Positions 1 to 8,618 of a DNA stretch of 64,000 nt are shown here, piece by piece. The notes beneath the pieces were generated by a model. The model saw only the letters and a list, made by a program, of their open reading frames with translations. It did no database searches and was not told the DNA's origin. Position 1 is the first letter of the stretch; each line of letters starts with the position of its first letter. Origin of the DNA: Micromonospora parva (lineage in GTDB: Bacteria; Actinomycetota; Actinomycetes; Mycobacteriales; Micromonosporaceae); NCBI RefSeq assembly GCF_000718515.1, contig NZ_JNZS01000012.1, positions 1-64,000 on the forward strand. Reading direction: 5' to 3'. The position numbers and the translations under genes were made by a program.

Positions 1-1
1 C

Positions 2-349
2 ACCACGCCCCCGCCGACCACGCCCCCGCCCACCACGCCGCCGCCGGCCGGTGGGTGCACGGCGACGTACACGGTGACCAACCAGTGGCAGGGCGGCTTC
101 CAGGCTGAGGTACGGGTGACCGCCGGCGCGAGGGCGATCACCGGCTGGACCGCCGGGTGGACCTTCGCGAACGGCCAGAGCGTCACCCAGTCCTGGAACG
201 TGGCCCTCACCAGCAGCGGCACCACCGTGACCGCCCGCAATGCCGAGTACAACGGGCGGCTGACCGCCGGGGCCAGTGCCAGCTTCGGCTTCCTCGGTAG
301 TTGGACCGGCACCAACAGCGCGCCGACGCTGAGCTGCACGGCGAGCTGA
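2..349 (+). CDS. Secreted protein with C-terminal CBM2 module (5' end outside window)
   Basis: Reading frame 2 is open from the left edge, so the N-terminus lies outside the window. The visible part starts with a Thr/Pro linker (repeated TTPPP units, about residues 1-16). A family 2 carbohydrate-binding module of about 95 residues follows, with the usual features: an early Cys and a late Cys that would pair (GGCTATYTV and LSCTAS), and aromatic positions in NQWQGGFQ, GWTAGWTF, SQSWN-like TQSWN and GSWTG. CBM2 modules bind crystalline cellulose or xylan and sit at the end of secreted glycosidases or lytic monooxygenases; the catalytic domain is not visible. The ATG-like GTG at 74 is internal and not the true start. 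A hairpin terminator follows directly. Confidence 0.85.
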   Translation, partial: TTPPPTTPPPTTPPPAGGCTATYTVTNQWQGGFQAEVRVTAGARAITGWTAGWTFANGQSVTQSWNVALTSSGTTVTARNAEYNGRLTAGASASFGFLGSWTGTNSAPTLSCTAS

Positions 350-357
350 TCGTCGGA

Positions 358-392
358 CCGGTGGTCGGGTCCGCGTCGGTCCCGACCACCGG
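358..392. terminator. Hairpin terminator between convergent genes
   Basis: A perfect 12-bp inverted repeat (358-369 with 381-392, loop of 11) lies just after the CBM2 gene stop and just before the SMR gene stop. No T-tract follows, as is common in high-GC actinobacteria. It can serve both strands. Confidence 0.6.
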
Positions 393-403
393 AACCTGTC
401 CGG

Positions 404-724
404 TCAGTGCTCCCCGGCCAGGTTCACGATGACCACTCCGGCGATGATCAGCGCGATGCCGGTGAGCTTGGCGAGCCCCACCGACTCACCCAGGAACACC
501 GCCCCGATCGCCACGATGGCCGCGGTGCCCAGACCCGACCAGAGGGCGTACGCCACGCCCACCGGGATTTCCTTGACGGCCTGGGCGAGCAGGACGAAGG
601 CCACCGCGTAACCGCCGAGGCAGGCCACCGTCGGCCACACGCGGGTGAACCCGGCGGTGCTCTTGATCAGGCTGGTCGCCAGCACCTCGGCGAGGATCGC
701 GATCCCCAGCAGCACGTACGCCAT
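404..724 (-). CDS. Small multidrug resistance (SMR) efflux protein
   Basis: A 106-residue protein made of four hydrophobic helices, the standard length for the SMR/EmrE family of proton-coupled exporters of cationic compounds, which act as dimers in the cytoplasmic membrane. The essential membrane Glu is at position 13 in AILAEVLAT, and the loop motif YALWSGLGTA in the middle is typical of the family. Guanidinium exporters (Gdx/SugE) and drug exporters (EmrE/QacE) are both possible; the sequence does not decide. AAGGGA lies 3 nt before the ATG at 724. The 5' region carries an unusual repeat array rather than an obvious guanidine riboswitch. Confidence 0.88.
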   Translation of the reverse strand: MAYVLLGIAILAEVLATSLIKSTAGFTRVWPTVACLGGYAVAFVLLAQAVKEIPVGVAYALWSGLGTAAIVAIGAVFLGESVGLAKLTGIALIIAGVVIVNLAGEH

Positions 725-792
725 GCGTCCCTTGGTCCTCCGTGGTCGACGAACCCATCGCTGCCCAGGCTAGTGCCGGCGACGTCCACGTC

Positions 793-932
793 CGGCCGCC
801 CCGTCGGCGTGACGCCCGCCCGTCCTGTCGGCGTGAAGTCCGGCCGCGCTTCGGCGCGACGACCGGCCGCGCTTCGGCGCGACGACCGGCCGCGCTTCGG
901 CGCGACAACCGGCCGCCCCGTCGGGGCGACGT
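793..932. repeat. Tandem ~23-bp repeat, several units forming cUUCGg hairpins
   Basis: About six head-to-tail units run from 793 to 932. Units at 841, 864 and 887 are near-identical (23 bp each); those at 793, 816 and 910 are diverged. Each of the three central units contains CGCGC-TTCG-GCGCG, a 5-bp stem closed by a cTTCGg tetraloop, an exceptionally stable RNA hairpin. The array lies 70-210 bp upstream of the SMR start codon and downstream of the sigma factor gene, both on the minus strand. Confidence 0.8.
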
Positions 933-962
933 CCGCGCGGCCCCCACATCTGCCACAGCACC

Positions 963-1053
963 CCTTTGGAGCTGATGCCGCAAACGAATCGGATGCGCTG
1001 GGCGCCCGACGCCGTCCCGATGGATGAATCGTTTACGGCATCAGCTCCAAAGG
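963..1053. repeat. 91-bp inverted-repeat element
   Basis: Arms of 25 bp (963-987 and 1029-1053) are reverse complements with one mismatch and enclose 41 bp. The inner core of an arm, GTTTGCGGCATCAGCTCC, occurs again at 13643-13660, so this looks like a dispersed element rather than a local hairpin. No coding content was recognised. Confidence 0.75.
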
Positions 1054-1066
1054 CTGCCGCACCCCG

Positions 1067-1138
1067 CACCCGCTCCGCACCCGCTCCGCACCCGCTCCGC
1101 ACCCGCTCCGCACCCGCTCCGCACCCGCTCCGCACCCG
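1067..1138. repeat. 11-bp tandem repeat, 6.5 copies
   Basis: The unit CACCCGCTCCG is repeated perfectly six times from 1067 to 1132, plus a partial seventh copy. The 11-bp period is close to one helical turn. It is non-coding, between the sigma factor gene and the SMR gene. Confidence 0.85.
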
Positions 1139-1149
1139 TGCTCGTTCTC

Positions 1150-1181
<32 letters not shown>

Positions 1182-1237
1182 CCGTGCCGTGCTCGTTCGA
1201 CGAGCGTTCGGCGGGCCGGCCCGCTGAGGCCGATCGG

Positions 1238-2485
1238 CTACACCTCGACCTCGACAGCAGTCGGCGGGCCGTCCTCGGACTCGGCGGCCAGTCGGGCCGC
1301 CCGCATGGTCAGGTAGAGCTGTTCGGGGCGGCTGCTCGTACGGGCGGCGGCGGTCCGGTAGTCGGCGATCGCCCGGGCCCGGTCACCGGCCATCTCGTGC
1401 AGGTGGGCGCGGGCGGCGGCCAGCCGGTGGTGTCCGGCCAACTGCGGGTCGTGGGTCAGCGCGTCGAGGGCGGCCAGGCCGGCGGCGGGACCGTGCACCA
1501 TGGCCGTCGCCACGGCCCGGTTGAGCGCCACCACGGGGCTGCCGGCGAGGCGTTCCAGCACCTCGTAGAGCGCCAGGATCTGCGGCCAGTCGGTCTGCTC
1601 CGTGCTTGGCGCCTCGTCGTGCACGGCGGCGATGGCGGCCTGCACCTGGTACGGGCCGACCGGCCCACGTGGCAGGGCCCGGGTGACCAGTGTGATGCCC
1701 TCGGCGATCGCCGCGGCGTCCCAGCGGCTGCGGTCCTGATCGGCCAGTGAGATCAGCTCACCCGAGGGGCCGGTCCGTGCCGGCCCGCGAGCCTCGGTGA
1801 GCAGCATCAACGCCAGCAGCCCGGCCGATTCGCTGTCGTTGGGCAGCAGCGTGTGCAGTGCGCGGGTCAGCCGGATCGCCTCCGCCGCGAGGTCGATCCG
1901 GCGCAGGTGCGGGCCGCTGGTGCTGGTGTGCCCCTCGGTGAAGATCAGGTAGAGCACCTGCCGGACGGTGACCAACCGGTCCGCCCGTTCCGCCGGCTCG
2001 GGCATCCGGAACGGCAGCCCGGATGCCCGGATGCGCTGCTTGGCCCGGCTGATCCGCTGCGCCATCGTCGCCTCGGGCACCAGGAACGCGCGGGCGATCT
2101 CGGCGGTGCTCAACCCACCGACAGCGCGCAGGGTCAGCGCCACCGCCGACGTCGGCGCGAGCGCCGGGTGGCAGCAGAGGAAGAGCAGGACCAACGTGTC
2201 GTCCCGCTCGGCGGCCAACTCCTCGTCCGGTGCCGGCGCGTACTGCCGGTCGTCCGGGGCCTGCCGGGCGACCAGGTCCTCCCGGCGGCGTCGGGCCTGC
2301 TCACCGCGGACCAGCTCGATCATCCGGCGGTAACCGACCTGGATCAGCCAGCCACGGGGGTTCACCGGTAGGCCCTCGGACGGCCACTGGGTGGCGGCGG
2401 CCAGCAGCGCCTCCTGCACCGCGTCCTCGGCGGTGGCGAAGTCACCGAAGCGGCGGCTGAGCACGCCGAGGACCTGCGGCGCCAA
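1238..2485 (-). CDS. ECF-type RNA polymerase sigma factor (ECF42-like, with C-terminal helical extension)
   Basis: Sigma region 2 is visible near the N-terminus (FATAEDAVQEALLAAATQWP, then PRGWLIQVGYRRMIELVR). Sigma region 4 follows at about residues 110-155 (GGLSTAEIARAFLVPEATMA, QRISRAKQRIR). A long C-terminal part of about 240 residues (DUF6596 plus TPR-like helices) follows, as in ECF42 sigma factors, which lack a classical anti-sigma factor. A DGPF/YCII-domain gene lies immediately upstream on the same strand, the known conserved partner of this group. The coordinates use TTG at 2485. However, homology to the family N-terminus seems to begin earlier, at the sense codons after the upstream stop, so CTG at 2524 (giving NTEPRVEDLLRELAP) is a likely alternative start. 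Confidence 0.88.
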   Translation of the reverse strand: MAPQVLGVLSRRFGDFATAEDAVQEALLAAATQWPSEGLPVNPRGWLIQVGYRRMIELVRGEQARRRREDLVARQAPDDRQYAPAPDEELAAERDDTLVLLFLCCHPALAPTSAVALTLRAVGGLSTAEIARAFLVPEATMAQRISRAKQRIRASGLPFRMPEPAERADRLVTVRQVLYLIFTEGHTSTSGPHLRRIDLAAEAIRLTRALHTLLPNDSESAGLLALMLLTEARGPARTGPSGELISLADQDRSRWDAAAIAEGITLVTRALPRGPVGPYQVQAAIAAVHDEAPSTEQTDWPQILALYEVLERLAGSPVVALNRAVATAMVHGPAAGLAALDALTHDPQLAGHHRLAAARAHLHEMAGDRARAIADYRTAAARTSSRPEQLYLTMRAARLAAESEDGPPTAVEVEV

Positions 2486-2527
2486 CTCGCGCAGCAGGTC
2501 CTCGACGCGGGGCTCGGTGTTCAGCCC

Positions 2528-2929
2528 TCACAGCTCCGCTGGCGGAGCGGACATCACCGGGTGCACCTCGATCGGCATGTTCAGCGGCCGACCGCCGGGG
2601 CCGGGTGCGGTGGAGATGTACGCGGCCACCTCCACGGCCCGCTGCGGGCTCTCGCAGTCGACGATCCAGAAGCCGGCCAGGAACTCCTTCGTCTCGGCGA
2701 ACGGCCCCTCGGTGACGACCGGCGTCCCGCCCTGACCAGCCCGGACGATCCGGGCCTGCTGCGGGCCACCGAGGCCCTGGCCGTCGACCCACTCCCCGGC
2801 GGCGGTGAGCTTGTCGTTGACCTCGCCCATGAAGGCGATGTGCGCCCGCACCTCGTCCTGGGTCCAGGTGTCGATGCTCGGGAAGTCGGCCCCGGCGGCG
2901 CTGAACTGCATCAGCAGCATGTACTTCAT
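2528..2929 (-). CDS. DGPF/YCII-domain protein, partner of the ECF sigma factor
   Basis: A 133-residue protein beginning MKYMLLMQF, with the DGPF-like segment TEGPFAETKEFLAGFWIVDC that names the family and a C-terminal PIEVHPVM strand. YCII/DGPF proteins are small dimeric alpha-beta barrels; in ECF42 loci they are thought to affect sigma activity, but the mechanism is not settled. The ATG at 2929 is preceded by GAGGAG at good spacing. The open frame continues far upstream, but that is the antisense of the galactosidase gene. The stop codon sits only a few codons before the sigma reading frame, so the two are very likely co-transcribed. Confidence 0.9.
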   Translation of the reverse strand: MKYMLLMQFSAAGADFPSIDTWTQDEVRAHIAFMGEVNDKLTAAGEWVDGQGLGGPQQARIVRAGQGGTPVVTEGPFAETKEFLAGFWIVDCESPQRAVEVAAYISTAPGPGGRPLNMPIEVHPVMSAPPAEL

Positions 2930-3036
2930 GGTTGGCTCCTCACGCCCGCGCACCCTCGTCGGTGCTCTCACCCTGAGGTAGAAGCAGGCTCTGCCGTTCT
3001 CGACACCCCGGCCACAACTTTTTCCAGAGAATCCTG

Positions 3037-5172
3037 TCAGCCAACCGCGTCGACCTCCAGCACCAGGCTCTGCTCCGGGTGCAGGGCGGGCAGCTGCACA
3101 CCCACCCGGGTCAGCGCCGCCCCGCTGAGGGTCACACCCTCCGCCAACCACCCGGGCGCGGACAGGTCGAAGGTCGCCGGGGCTGGTACGTCCGACACCT
3201 GCCGCACCCGGTACCGCCGGCCGGGGTCGAGGCCGGGTAGCCGTACCGCGCCGGGAACCTGCGCCACCGAGGTGGTCAGCCGGGCCACCGCGTACACCGC
3301 TCGGGTCTGCTCGTGATCGACCACGCCGTGCGCCCAGACGGCCGGGTCCTGGTGGTCGACCCGGACCAACCGGCCAGAGTGCAGCAGCGGGCGCAGCCGC
3401 TTGTGCAGTGCCACCCAGGCGGCCAGCTCGGCCTGCTCGGCGATGCTGATCGACGCGATGTCCCACTCGATGCCGTGGTGGCCGAAGAGCGCGGTCGCCG
3501 CCCGGAAGCCCAGGTCGTGGACGCGGCGGGTGGTGTGCGAGCGTTCCGGGCCGATGTGGGTGCCGATCAGCTCCGGTGGCAGCAGCAACCCCGTCCAGCG
3601 CTGGATGCTGAGCCGCTCCAGGGCGTCGTTGCAGTCGCTGGCCCAGACCCGGTCGGTGCGCGCGAGGATGGCCAGGTCCACCCGGGCCCCACCGGACGAG
3701 CAGCTTTCGATCTCCACGCCCGGGTGGCGACCACGCAACTCGTCGAGGAGCCGGTAGACCGCCAGGGTCTGCCCGTGCACCCCGGGGCGGCCGTGGTGCC
3801 CGGCCTCGGTGAGGTCCCGGTTCTGGTCCCACTTGAGGTACCGGATGCCGGGGTGGTCGGTGAGCAGCGCGTCGAGGCGTTCCCGCACGTAGTCGTACGC
3901 CTCGGGGCGGCCCAGGTCGAGCACCTGCTGGTGACGCCAGGCCGGCGGCAGCCGCCCCGGCACGGCGAGCAACCAGTCGGGGTGCGCGCGGAACAGGTCC
4001 GAGTCGGGGTTGACCATCTCCGGCTCGACCCAGAGGCCGAACTGGAGACCCTGGCCGGTGACGTGGTCGATCAGCGGTTGCAGGCCGTCCGGCCAGACAC
4101 CCTCGTCGACGTACCAGTCGCCGAGCCCGGCGGTGTCGTCGCGCCGGCCGCGGAACCAGCCGTCGTCGAGCACGAACCGCTCCACGCCGATCTGCGCGGC
4201 CCGGTCGGCGAGTGCCCGCAGGCGGTCCAGGTCGTGGTCGAAGTAGACCGCCTCCCAGACGTTGAGGGTCACCGGGCGGGGGGAACGCGGGTGCCCGGGG
4301 CGGGCCCGCAGGTGGGTGTGCAGCACGTCGCTGAGCCCGTCCAGCCCGGCGTCGGACCAGACCGCGTAGAGCAGGGGAGTCTCGTACGACTCGCCGGGGC
4401 CGAGCCGGATCTCCCCGGCGGTCAGCAGCTCACCGCCACCGAGCGTCGACTCGCCGGTGGGCCGACGCTCGGCGAACGTGACGTGGTCGCCGCTCCATGC
4501 GGTGTGCACCGCCCAGACCTCGCCGTGGCCGAAGTCGAAGCCGCTGGTGCCGGCCACCAGCAGCAGTGTGGCGTCATGCCCGGTACGACCACGCCGGCTC
4601 TCGCGAACCCAGGCGCCGTGTTGCCACGGGTGCCGCTGCGGGGACCGTTCCCGGCACCACCGGCCGGTCAGGTCGAGCAGTTCGGTGGCGACCGCCGGCA
4701 CCGGCAGCACCGGTGTCAGCTCCCGCAGTTCGTACCCGCTGTCGCCGTCGTTGCGCAGCCGGTGCCGGACGGTCAGCAGGCCGTACGGGTCGAGCGTGAT
4801 CTCGATGGTCACGGTCAGCCCGGCGGCCGGGTCCGAGGCCCGCACTGTCACCCGCGCCGCGCCGGGCCCGCGGTCGCGCACGTCCAACCCGTCGAGGCGG
4901 AAGGAGGTGGACCAGTCCCGTCCGTCGCGGTGCCCGGCCAGCCCCGGGCGGCCACTCCAACCCGCGCTGGCCTCCGGCAGCACTGACAGCACCGTCGGTT
5001 CGTCGAAGCTGCTCGGCACCACCGGCGGTGCTGTCGCGTCGGTGAGCTGGCGCAGGCCGTCGTCGTCGAGGTCGCCGACGTCGCCGCCCCAGTGCACGAC
5101 CCGGGGCAGTCCCGGGCCGCGCGCGTCGAGCACCAGGCTGGTCCGCGCGCGGCGCAGGTGCAGGATCGTCAT
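3037..5172 (-). CDS. Alpha-galactosidase, glycoside hydrolase family 36
   Basis: A 711-residue enzyme predicted to release terminal alpha-galactose from raffinose-type or galactoside oligomers. It has an N-terminal beta-sandwich (about 1-290), a TIM-barrel (about 300-640) and a C-terminal sheet. Catalytic signatures are clear: FVLDDGWF at 333-340, nucleophile Asp449 in LKWDQN, and acid/base Asp513 in WASDCND, with the GH36 segment CSSGGARVDL between them. There is no signal peptide, so it should act in the cytoplasm on imported oligosaccharide. The ATG at 5172 overlaps the stop of the upstream permease by 4 nt (ATGA), so it is the last gene of an importer operon. Confidence 0.93.
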   Translation of the reverse strand: MTILHLRRARTSLVLDARGPGLPRVVHWGGDVGDLDDDGLRQLTDATAPPVVPSSFDEPTVLSVLPEASAGWSGRPGLAGHRDGRDWSTSFRLDGLDVRDRGPGAARVTVRASDPAAGLTVTIEITLDPYGLLTVRHRLRNDGDSGYELRELTPVLPVPAVATELLDLTGRWCRERSPQRHPWQHGAWVRESRRGRTGHDATLLLVAGTSGFDFGHGEVWAVHTAWSGDHVTFAERRPTGESTLGGGELLTAGEIRLGPGESYETPLLYAVWSDAGLDGLSDVLHTHLRARPGHPRSPRPVTLNVWEAVYFDHDLDRLRALADRAAQIGVERFVLDDGWFRGRRDDTAGLGDWYVDEGVWPDGLQPLIDHVTGQGLQFGLWVEPEMVNPDSDLFRAHPDWLLAVPGRLPPAWRHQQVLDLGRPEAYDYVRERLDALLTDHPGIRYLKWDQNRDLTEAGHHGRPGVHGQTLAVYRLLDELRGRHPGVEIESCSSGGARVDLAILARTDRVWASDCNDALERLSIQRWTGLLLPPELIGTHIGPERSHTTRRVHDLGFRAATALFGHHGIEWDIASISIAEQAELAAWVALHKRLRPLLHSGRLVRVDHQDPAVWAHGVVDHEQTRAVYAVARLTTSVAQVPGAVRLPGLDPGRRYRVRQVSDVPAPATFDLSAPGWLAEGVTLSGAALTRVGVQLPALHPEQSLVLEVDAVG

Positions 5173-6083
5173 CCTTTGGAGGCTCCCAAGGTCAGGCCCC
5201 GGACGAAGTGCCGCTGGAGCATAAAGAAGATCACCAGGGTGGGGATCGCGACGAGCACGCTGCCCGCCGAGACCAGGTTGTTGTCGGTGAAGAACTCGCC
5301 GCGCAGGTTGTTCAGTGAGCTGGTCACCGGGAACTTGTCGCCGGTGCGCATGAGGACGGTGGCCCAGAAGAACTCGTTGTAGATCCAGGTCACCTCCAGC
5401 GTCGCCAGCGCGGCCAGGGCCGGCCGACACAGCGGCATGGTGACCTGCCAGTACTGCCGCCAGATGCTCGCCCCATCGACCATCGCCGCCTCGTACAGGT
5501 CACGGGGCAGCGCCTTCATGTAGTTGCTGAGCACGAAGACGCAGAAGCCGCACTGGAAGGCCACGTTGATCAGGATGAGGCCCCAGTAGCTGTCGTAGAG
5601 CAGCTCGGAGTCGCTCATGAACTCCGGCAGCGGCACCTCGGTGAACAGCCGGAACAGTGGGATGAGCAGCGCCTGCTGGGGCAGCAGGTTGGCCGCGGTG
5701 AAGACCCCCAGCAGGACGAGGTTGAGCTTCCAACTGAACCGGGCGATGACGAACGCCACGCAGGAGGCGAGGAAGAGGGTCAGCAGCACCGCCGGCACGG
5801 TGATGAACACCGAGTTGAGGAAGTGCTGCCCGAACTCCGCCGTCCGCCAGGCGGTGACGTAGTTGTCGAAGGTCCAGCCGCCGAACGAGACGTAGCCGTT
5901 GCGTGCGGTGTAGTCGTACGAGCGCAGCGAGGTCAGCACCGCCCAGGCGATCGGGAAGAGCCAGGCCAACGAGACGACGATGAGGAAGCCGTGCAGCAGC
6001 ATCCGCATCGGGGTCAGCGCGCGGCGGCGCGTCGGCGCGTCGGGCTCACCCTCGGTACGCCGGGTGACGGTCGCGGTGCTCAT
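5169..6083 (-). CDS. Sugar ABC transporter permease, MalG/CUT1 type
   Basis: A 304-residue inner-membrane permease with about six transmembrane helices and the EAA loop LYEAAMVDGASIWRQYWQVT that contacts the ATPase. It follows the partner permease with a 4-nt overlap and precedes the GH36 gene with another. No ATPase gene is in this operon, so it probably borrows a shared MsiK-type ATPase, as is usual for CUT1 importers in actinomycetes. The substrate is probably an alpha- or beta-galactoside, judging from the flanking enzymes. Confidence 0.92.
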   Translation of the reverse strand: MSTATVTRRTEGEPDAPTRRRALTPMRMLLHGFLIVVSLAWLFPIAWAVLTSLRSYDYTARNGYVSFGGWTFDNYVTAWRTAEFGQHFLNSVFITVPAVLLTLFLASCVAFVIARFSWKLNLVLLGVFTAANLLPQQALLIPLFRLFTEVPLPEFMSDSELLYDSYWGLILINVAFQCGFCVFVLSNYMKALPRDLYEAAMVDGASIWRQYWQVTMPLCRPALAALATLEVTWIYNEFFWATVLMRTGDKFPVTSSLNNLRGEFFTDNNLVSAGSVLVAIPTLVIFFMLQRHFVRGLTLGASKG

Positions 6084-7036
6084 TCCCGGTTCTCCCTCAT
6101 CACGGTCGCCAGGTAGATGGTGATGAAGACCAGCGAGACGACCAGCATGATCGTCGCCAGGGCCGAGCCGAAACCGATCCGGCTCGCCTCACCCACCACG
6201 TTCTGGGTGACCAGCGCGGAGATCAGCTCCAGTCCGTTGCGGCCCTTGTTGACCACCCAGACCAGGTCGAACGCGCGCAGCGACTCGATCACGGTCACCA
6301 CCAGCACGATGATGTTGATCGGCCGCAGCACCGGGAACACGACCCGGAAGAACGTCCGGCTCTCCGAGGCGCCGTCGACGGCTGCGGCCTCCCGCAGCGA
6401 CGGATCGACACCCTTCAGGCCGGCCAGGTAGAGCAGCATGATGTACCCGACGTGCCGCCACCCGGAGGCGACCATGACCGCCCAGATGTTGACGTTCGAG
6501 TCGCCGTACCAGTCGATGCTGCTACCGAAGGCGGCGTTGATCAGGCCCTGGTCCCGGGAGTAGAGCAGCTGCCAGACGAAGCCGATGAGCGCCAGTGAGA
6601 GCACCACCGGCAGGTAGAGCGCGGTCTGGTAGAAGCGGCTGCCGCGCAGTTCCTTGTCCAACAGCACGGCCAGGAACATGCCGAACGGGGTGGCGACCAC
6701 GAACAGCGTCGCCAGCCAGAGCAGGTTGTTCTGGATCGCCGGCACGAACGGCGGGTAGATGTTCACCACGTCGCTGTAGTTTCGCGCGCCGACGAACTCG
6801 ATCTCGTTGAGCGGGCCGATGCCGTCCCAGTTGGTGCCGGAGAGCAGCACGGTGGCCGCCGCCGGCAGCCAGACGAACCCGGTGACGAGCAGCAGCGGGA
6901 CGAGCACCATCAGCGTGATGACCACGCGGTCGGTGCGGGACAGGAGCCGTAGCCGCCGGCGACGGCCACCCGTGGAGGTGGTCGTGGCCGGCGGCGGCAC
7001 GGCGCGATCCGCTTGGATCAGGGGCAGGTCGGACAC
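6080..7036 (-). CDS. Sugar ABC transporter permease, MalF/CUT1 type
   Basis: A 318-residue permease with a cytoplasmic Arg-rich N-terminus, about six helices and the EAA motif LREAAAVDGASESRTFFRVV. It forms a heterodimer with the product of the next gene, whose start overlaps its stop by 4 nt. The binding-protein gene lies 21 nt upstream in the same operon. Confidence 0.92.
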   Translation of the reverse strand: MSDLPLIQADRAVPPPATTTSTGGRRRRLRLLSRTDRVVITLMVLVPLLLVTGFVWLPAAATVLLSGTNWDGIGPLNEIEFVGARNYSDVVNIYPPFVPAIQNNLLWLATLFVVATPFGMFLAVLLDKELRGSRFYQTALYLPVVLSLALIGFVWQLLYSRDQGLINAAFGSSIDWYGDSNVNIWAVMVASGWRHVGYIMLLYLAGLKGVDPSLREAAAVDGASESRTFFRVVFPVLRPINIIVLVVTVIESLRAFDLVWVVNKGRNGLELISALVTQNVVGEASRIGFGSALATIMLVVSLVFITIYLATVMRENRE

Positions 7037-7057
7037 GATGTCCTTCCCCTTCCGCCG

Positions 7058-8386
7058 TCAGTCAGTGAAGATCGACTTTTTCTGGTTCTCGATGGACGAG
7101 GTGAGCCCGTCGATGTCCTTGGGGTTCTTGATGAACTGCTGGATCGCCGGGATCATCACCGTGGAGGCGAAGTCCGGCCGGGTGTCCCGGTCGAGGAACT
7201 GGGCGATCTCGGTGGCCGACCCGACCAGTTCGGCGGCCTTCTTCTGCAACGCCGTGTAGCCGCCGACGTCCGCGCCACTGTTGGCGACCAGGACGGCGGG
7301 GTCGTTCTTGAGGTTGATGTCCGCGGCGGCCTTGCCACCGAAGTACTCCAGCAGCTTGCGCGCGTTGTCCTCGTTCTTGGGCTTGCGGGCCATCATGTAG
7401 CCGTCGATCGGGGCGTCCAGCGCCTTGGCGCCGATGGCCGGGTCGATCTCGGGGAAGGTGAAGAAGTCGAGGTCGTCCTGCTCGTCGTTGCTGAACTGCT
7501 GACCGACGAAGAGGCCGAGCAGGTACATGCCGCTCTTCTTCTGCTGCAACGACTGCGCGGCCTCCTGCCAGGTGCGGCCGAGGCTGTCGGGCTGGTGCAG
7601 GGGGAGCAGGCCGGCCCAGGTGTCGAAGACCTTCTTGACCTTGTCGGAGGTCCAGGCCTCCTTGCCGGCCATCAGGTCGATGTGGAACTGGTAACCGTTG
7701 ATGCGCAGGTTGAGGATGTCGAAGGTGCCCATCGCCGGCCAGCCGTCCTTGTCGGCGAAGGCGATGGGGATGAGGCCGTCCCGCTTCATCTGCGCGCCGA
7801 GCGCGGTGAACTGGTCCAGCGTGGTGGGCACCTGGTAGCCGTGCTGCTGCCACACGGACTTGCGGTAGAACACCGCCCACGGGTAATACGTCGCCGGTAC
7901 GAAGTACTGTTTGCCGTCGTCGCCGGTCGATGCCTTCTTGAAGGCGTCGGAGAAGCCGGAAAGCTTGCCCCACACGTCGCTGATGTCGCTGGCCAGGCCC
8001 TTCTGGGCGAAGAAGCGCATCCGGTAGCCGGCGAACCAGGTGAAGACGTCGTCCGGTTTGCCCTGCAGGTAATTGTTGATGTTTTCCTGGAACGTGTTGT
8101 GGTCGACGGTGTTCACCGCGACCTGCACCCCGGACGAGGTCTTGAAGCCGTCGGTGACCTTGACGAGGACCTCTTTCGGCTTCGGATCCGACTGGTTCGA
8201 GCCGAGCGACACGTCAGTGCTGGACCCGCCGGAGCCGGAGTCGTCGCCGCAGCCGGCGAGCAGTCCGGTGCCGAGCAGCGCGCCCGTGCCGGCCGCCGCG
8301 GCCAGCAACGACCGCCGGTTGATGCCGGCGACTGAGGGCGGTACGAGCCGAGCCAGGTACTCGGCTTGGGTTTGGGGACGGGACAT
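7058..8386 (-). CDS. Sugar-binding lipoprotein of ABC importer (CUT1)
   Basis: A 442-residue extracellular solute-binding protein. The N-terminus has a twin-Arg and hydrophobic stretch (NRRSLLAAAAG) ending in the lipobox LLAGCG, so Cys46 would be lipidated. The remainder has the family 1 solute-binding fold, with segments such as VWQQHGYQVPTTLDQFTALG. ATG at 8386 is chosen over an upstream in-frame start because AGGAGG lies 6 nt before it. It is the first gene of the operon binding protein - permease - permease - alpha-galactosidase, transcribed away from the GH42 gene. Confidence 0.92.
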   Translation of the reverse strand: MSRPQTQAEYLARLVPPSVAGINRRSLLAAAAGTGALLGTGLLAGCGDDSGSGGSSTDVSLGSNQSDPKPKEVLVKVTDGFKTSSGVQVAVNTVDHNTFQENINNYLQGKPDDVFTWFAGYRMRFFAQKGLASDISDVWGKLSGFSDAFKKASTGDDGKQYFVPATYYPWAVFYRKSVWQQHGYQVPTTLDQFTALGAQMKRDGLIPIAFADKDGWPAMGTFDILNLRINGYQFHIDLMAGKEAWTSDKVKKVFDTWAGLLPLHQPDSLGRTWQEAAQSLQQKKSGMYLLGLFVGQQFSNDEQDDLDFFTFPEIDPAIGAKALDAPIDGYMMARKPKNEDNARKLLEYFGGKAAADINLKNDPAVLVANSGADVGGYTALQKKAAELVGSATEIAQFLDRDTRPDFASTVMIPAIQQFIKNPKDIDGLTSSIENQKKSIFTD

Positions 8387-8618
8387 CTGTGCCTCCTGCG
8401 GATGAAGAGGTGCTACGCCCAAGGGTCATCAGGGTGGTGAAGGCAGGTCCGGCGTCGTGATCACACATTGAGATCCACCGAGAATCCACATTGGCGAACA
8501 CGAACGGCCATTGGGGCCTCAAGCTACCCTGCGGTCGTGTGCTGTCAAGAGGGCTGTTCGCCTCTGATAACCCAGTCGTGACACGGCCGTTACCTGGTAA
8601 ACGTTGGAAAGAATCTCG
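8387..8618. promoter_or_regulatory. Divergent promoter region of the galactoside cluster; candidate operator TTACCTGGTAA
   Basis: A 232-bp gap between the divergent binding-protein and GH42 genes must hold both promoters. A short perfect palindrome, TTACCTGGTAA (8590-8600), lies about 18 nt before the GH42 ATG and is a candidate operator for the DeoR-type regulator encoded downstream. No convincing -35/-10 pair was found. Confidence 0.4.

Noticed and set aside
404..960. Guanidine riboswitch before the SMR gene
   Set aside because: The hairpins present are tandem cUUCGg repeats, without the paired ACGR-loop hairpins or other conserved guanidine riboswitch features.
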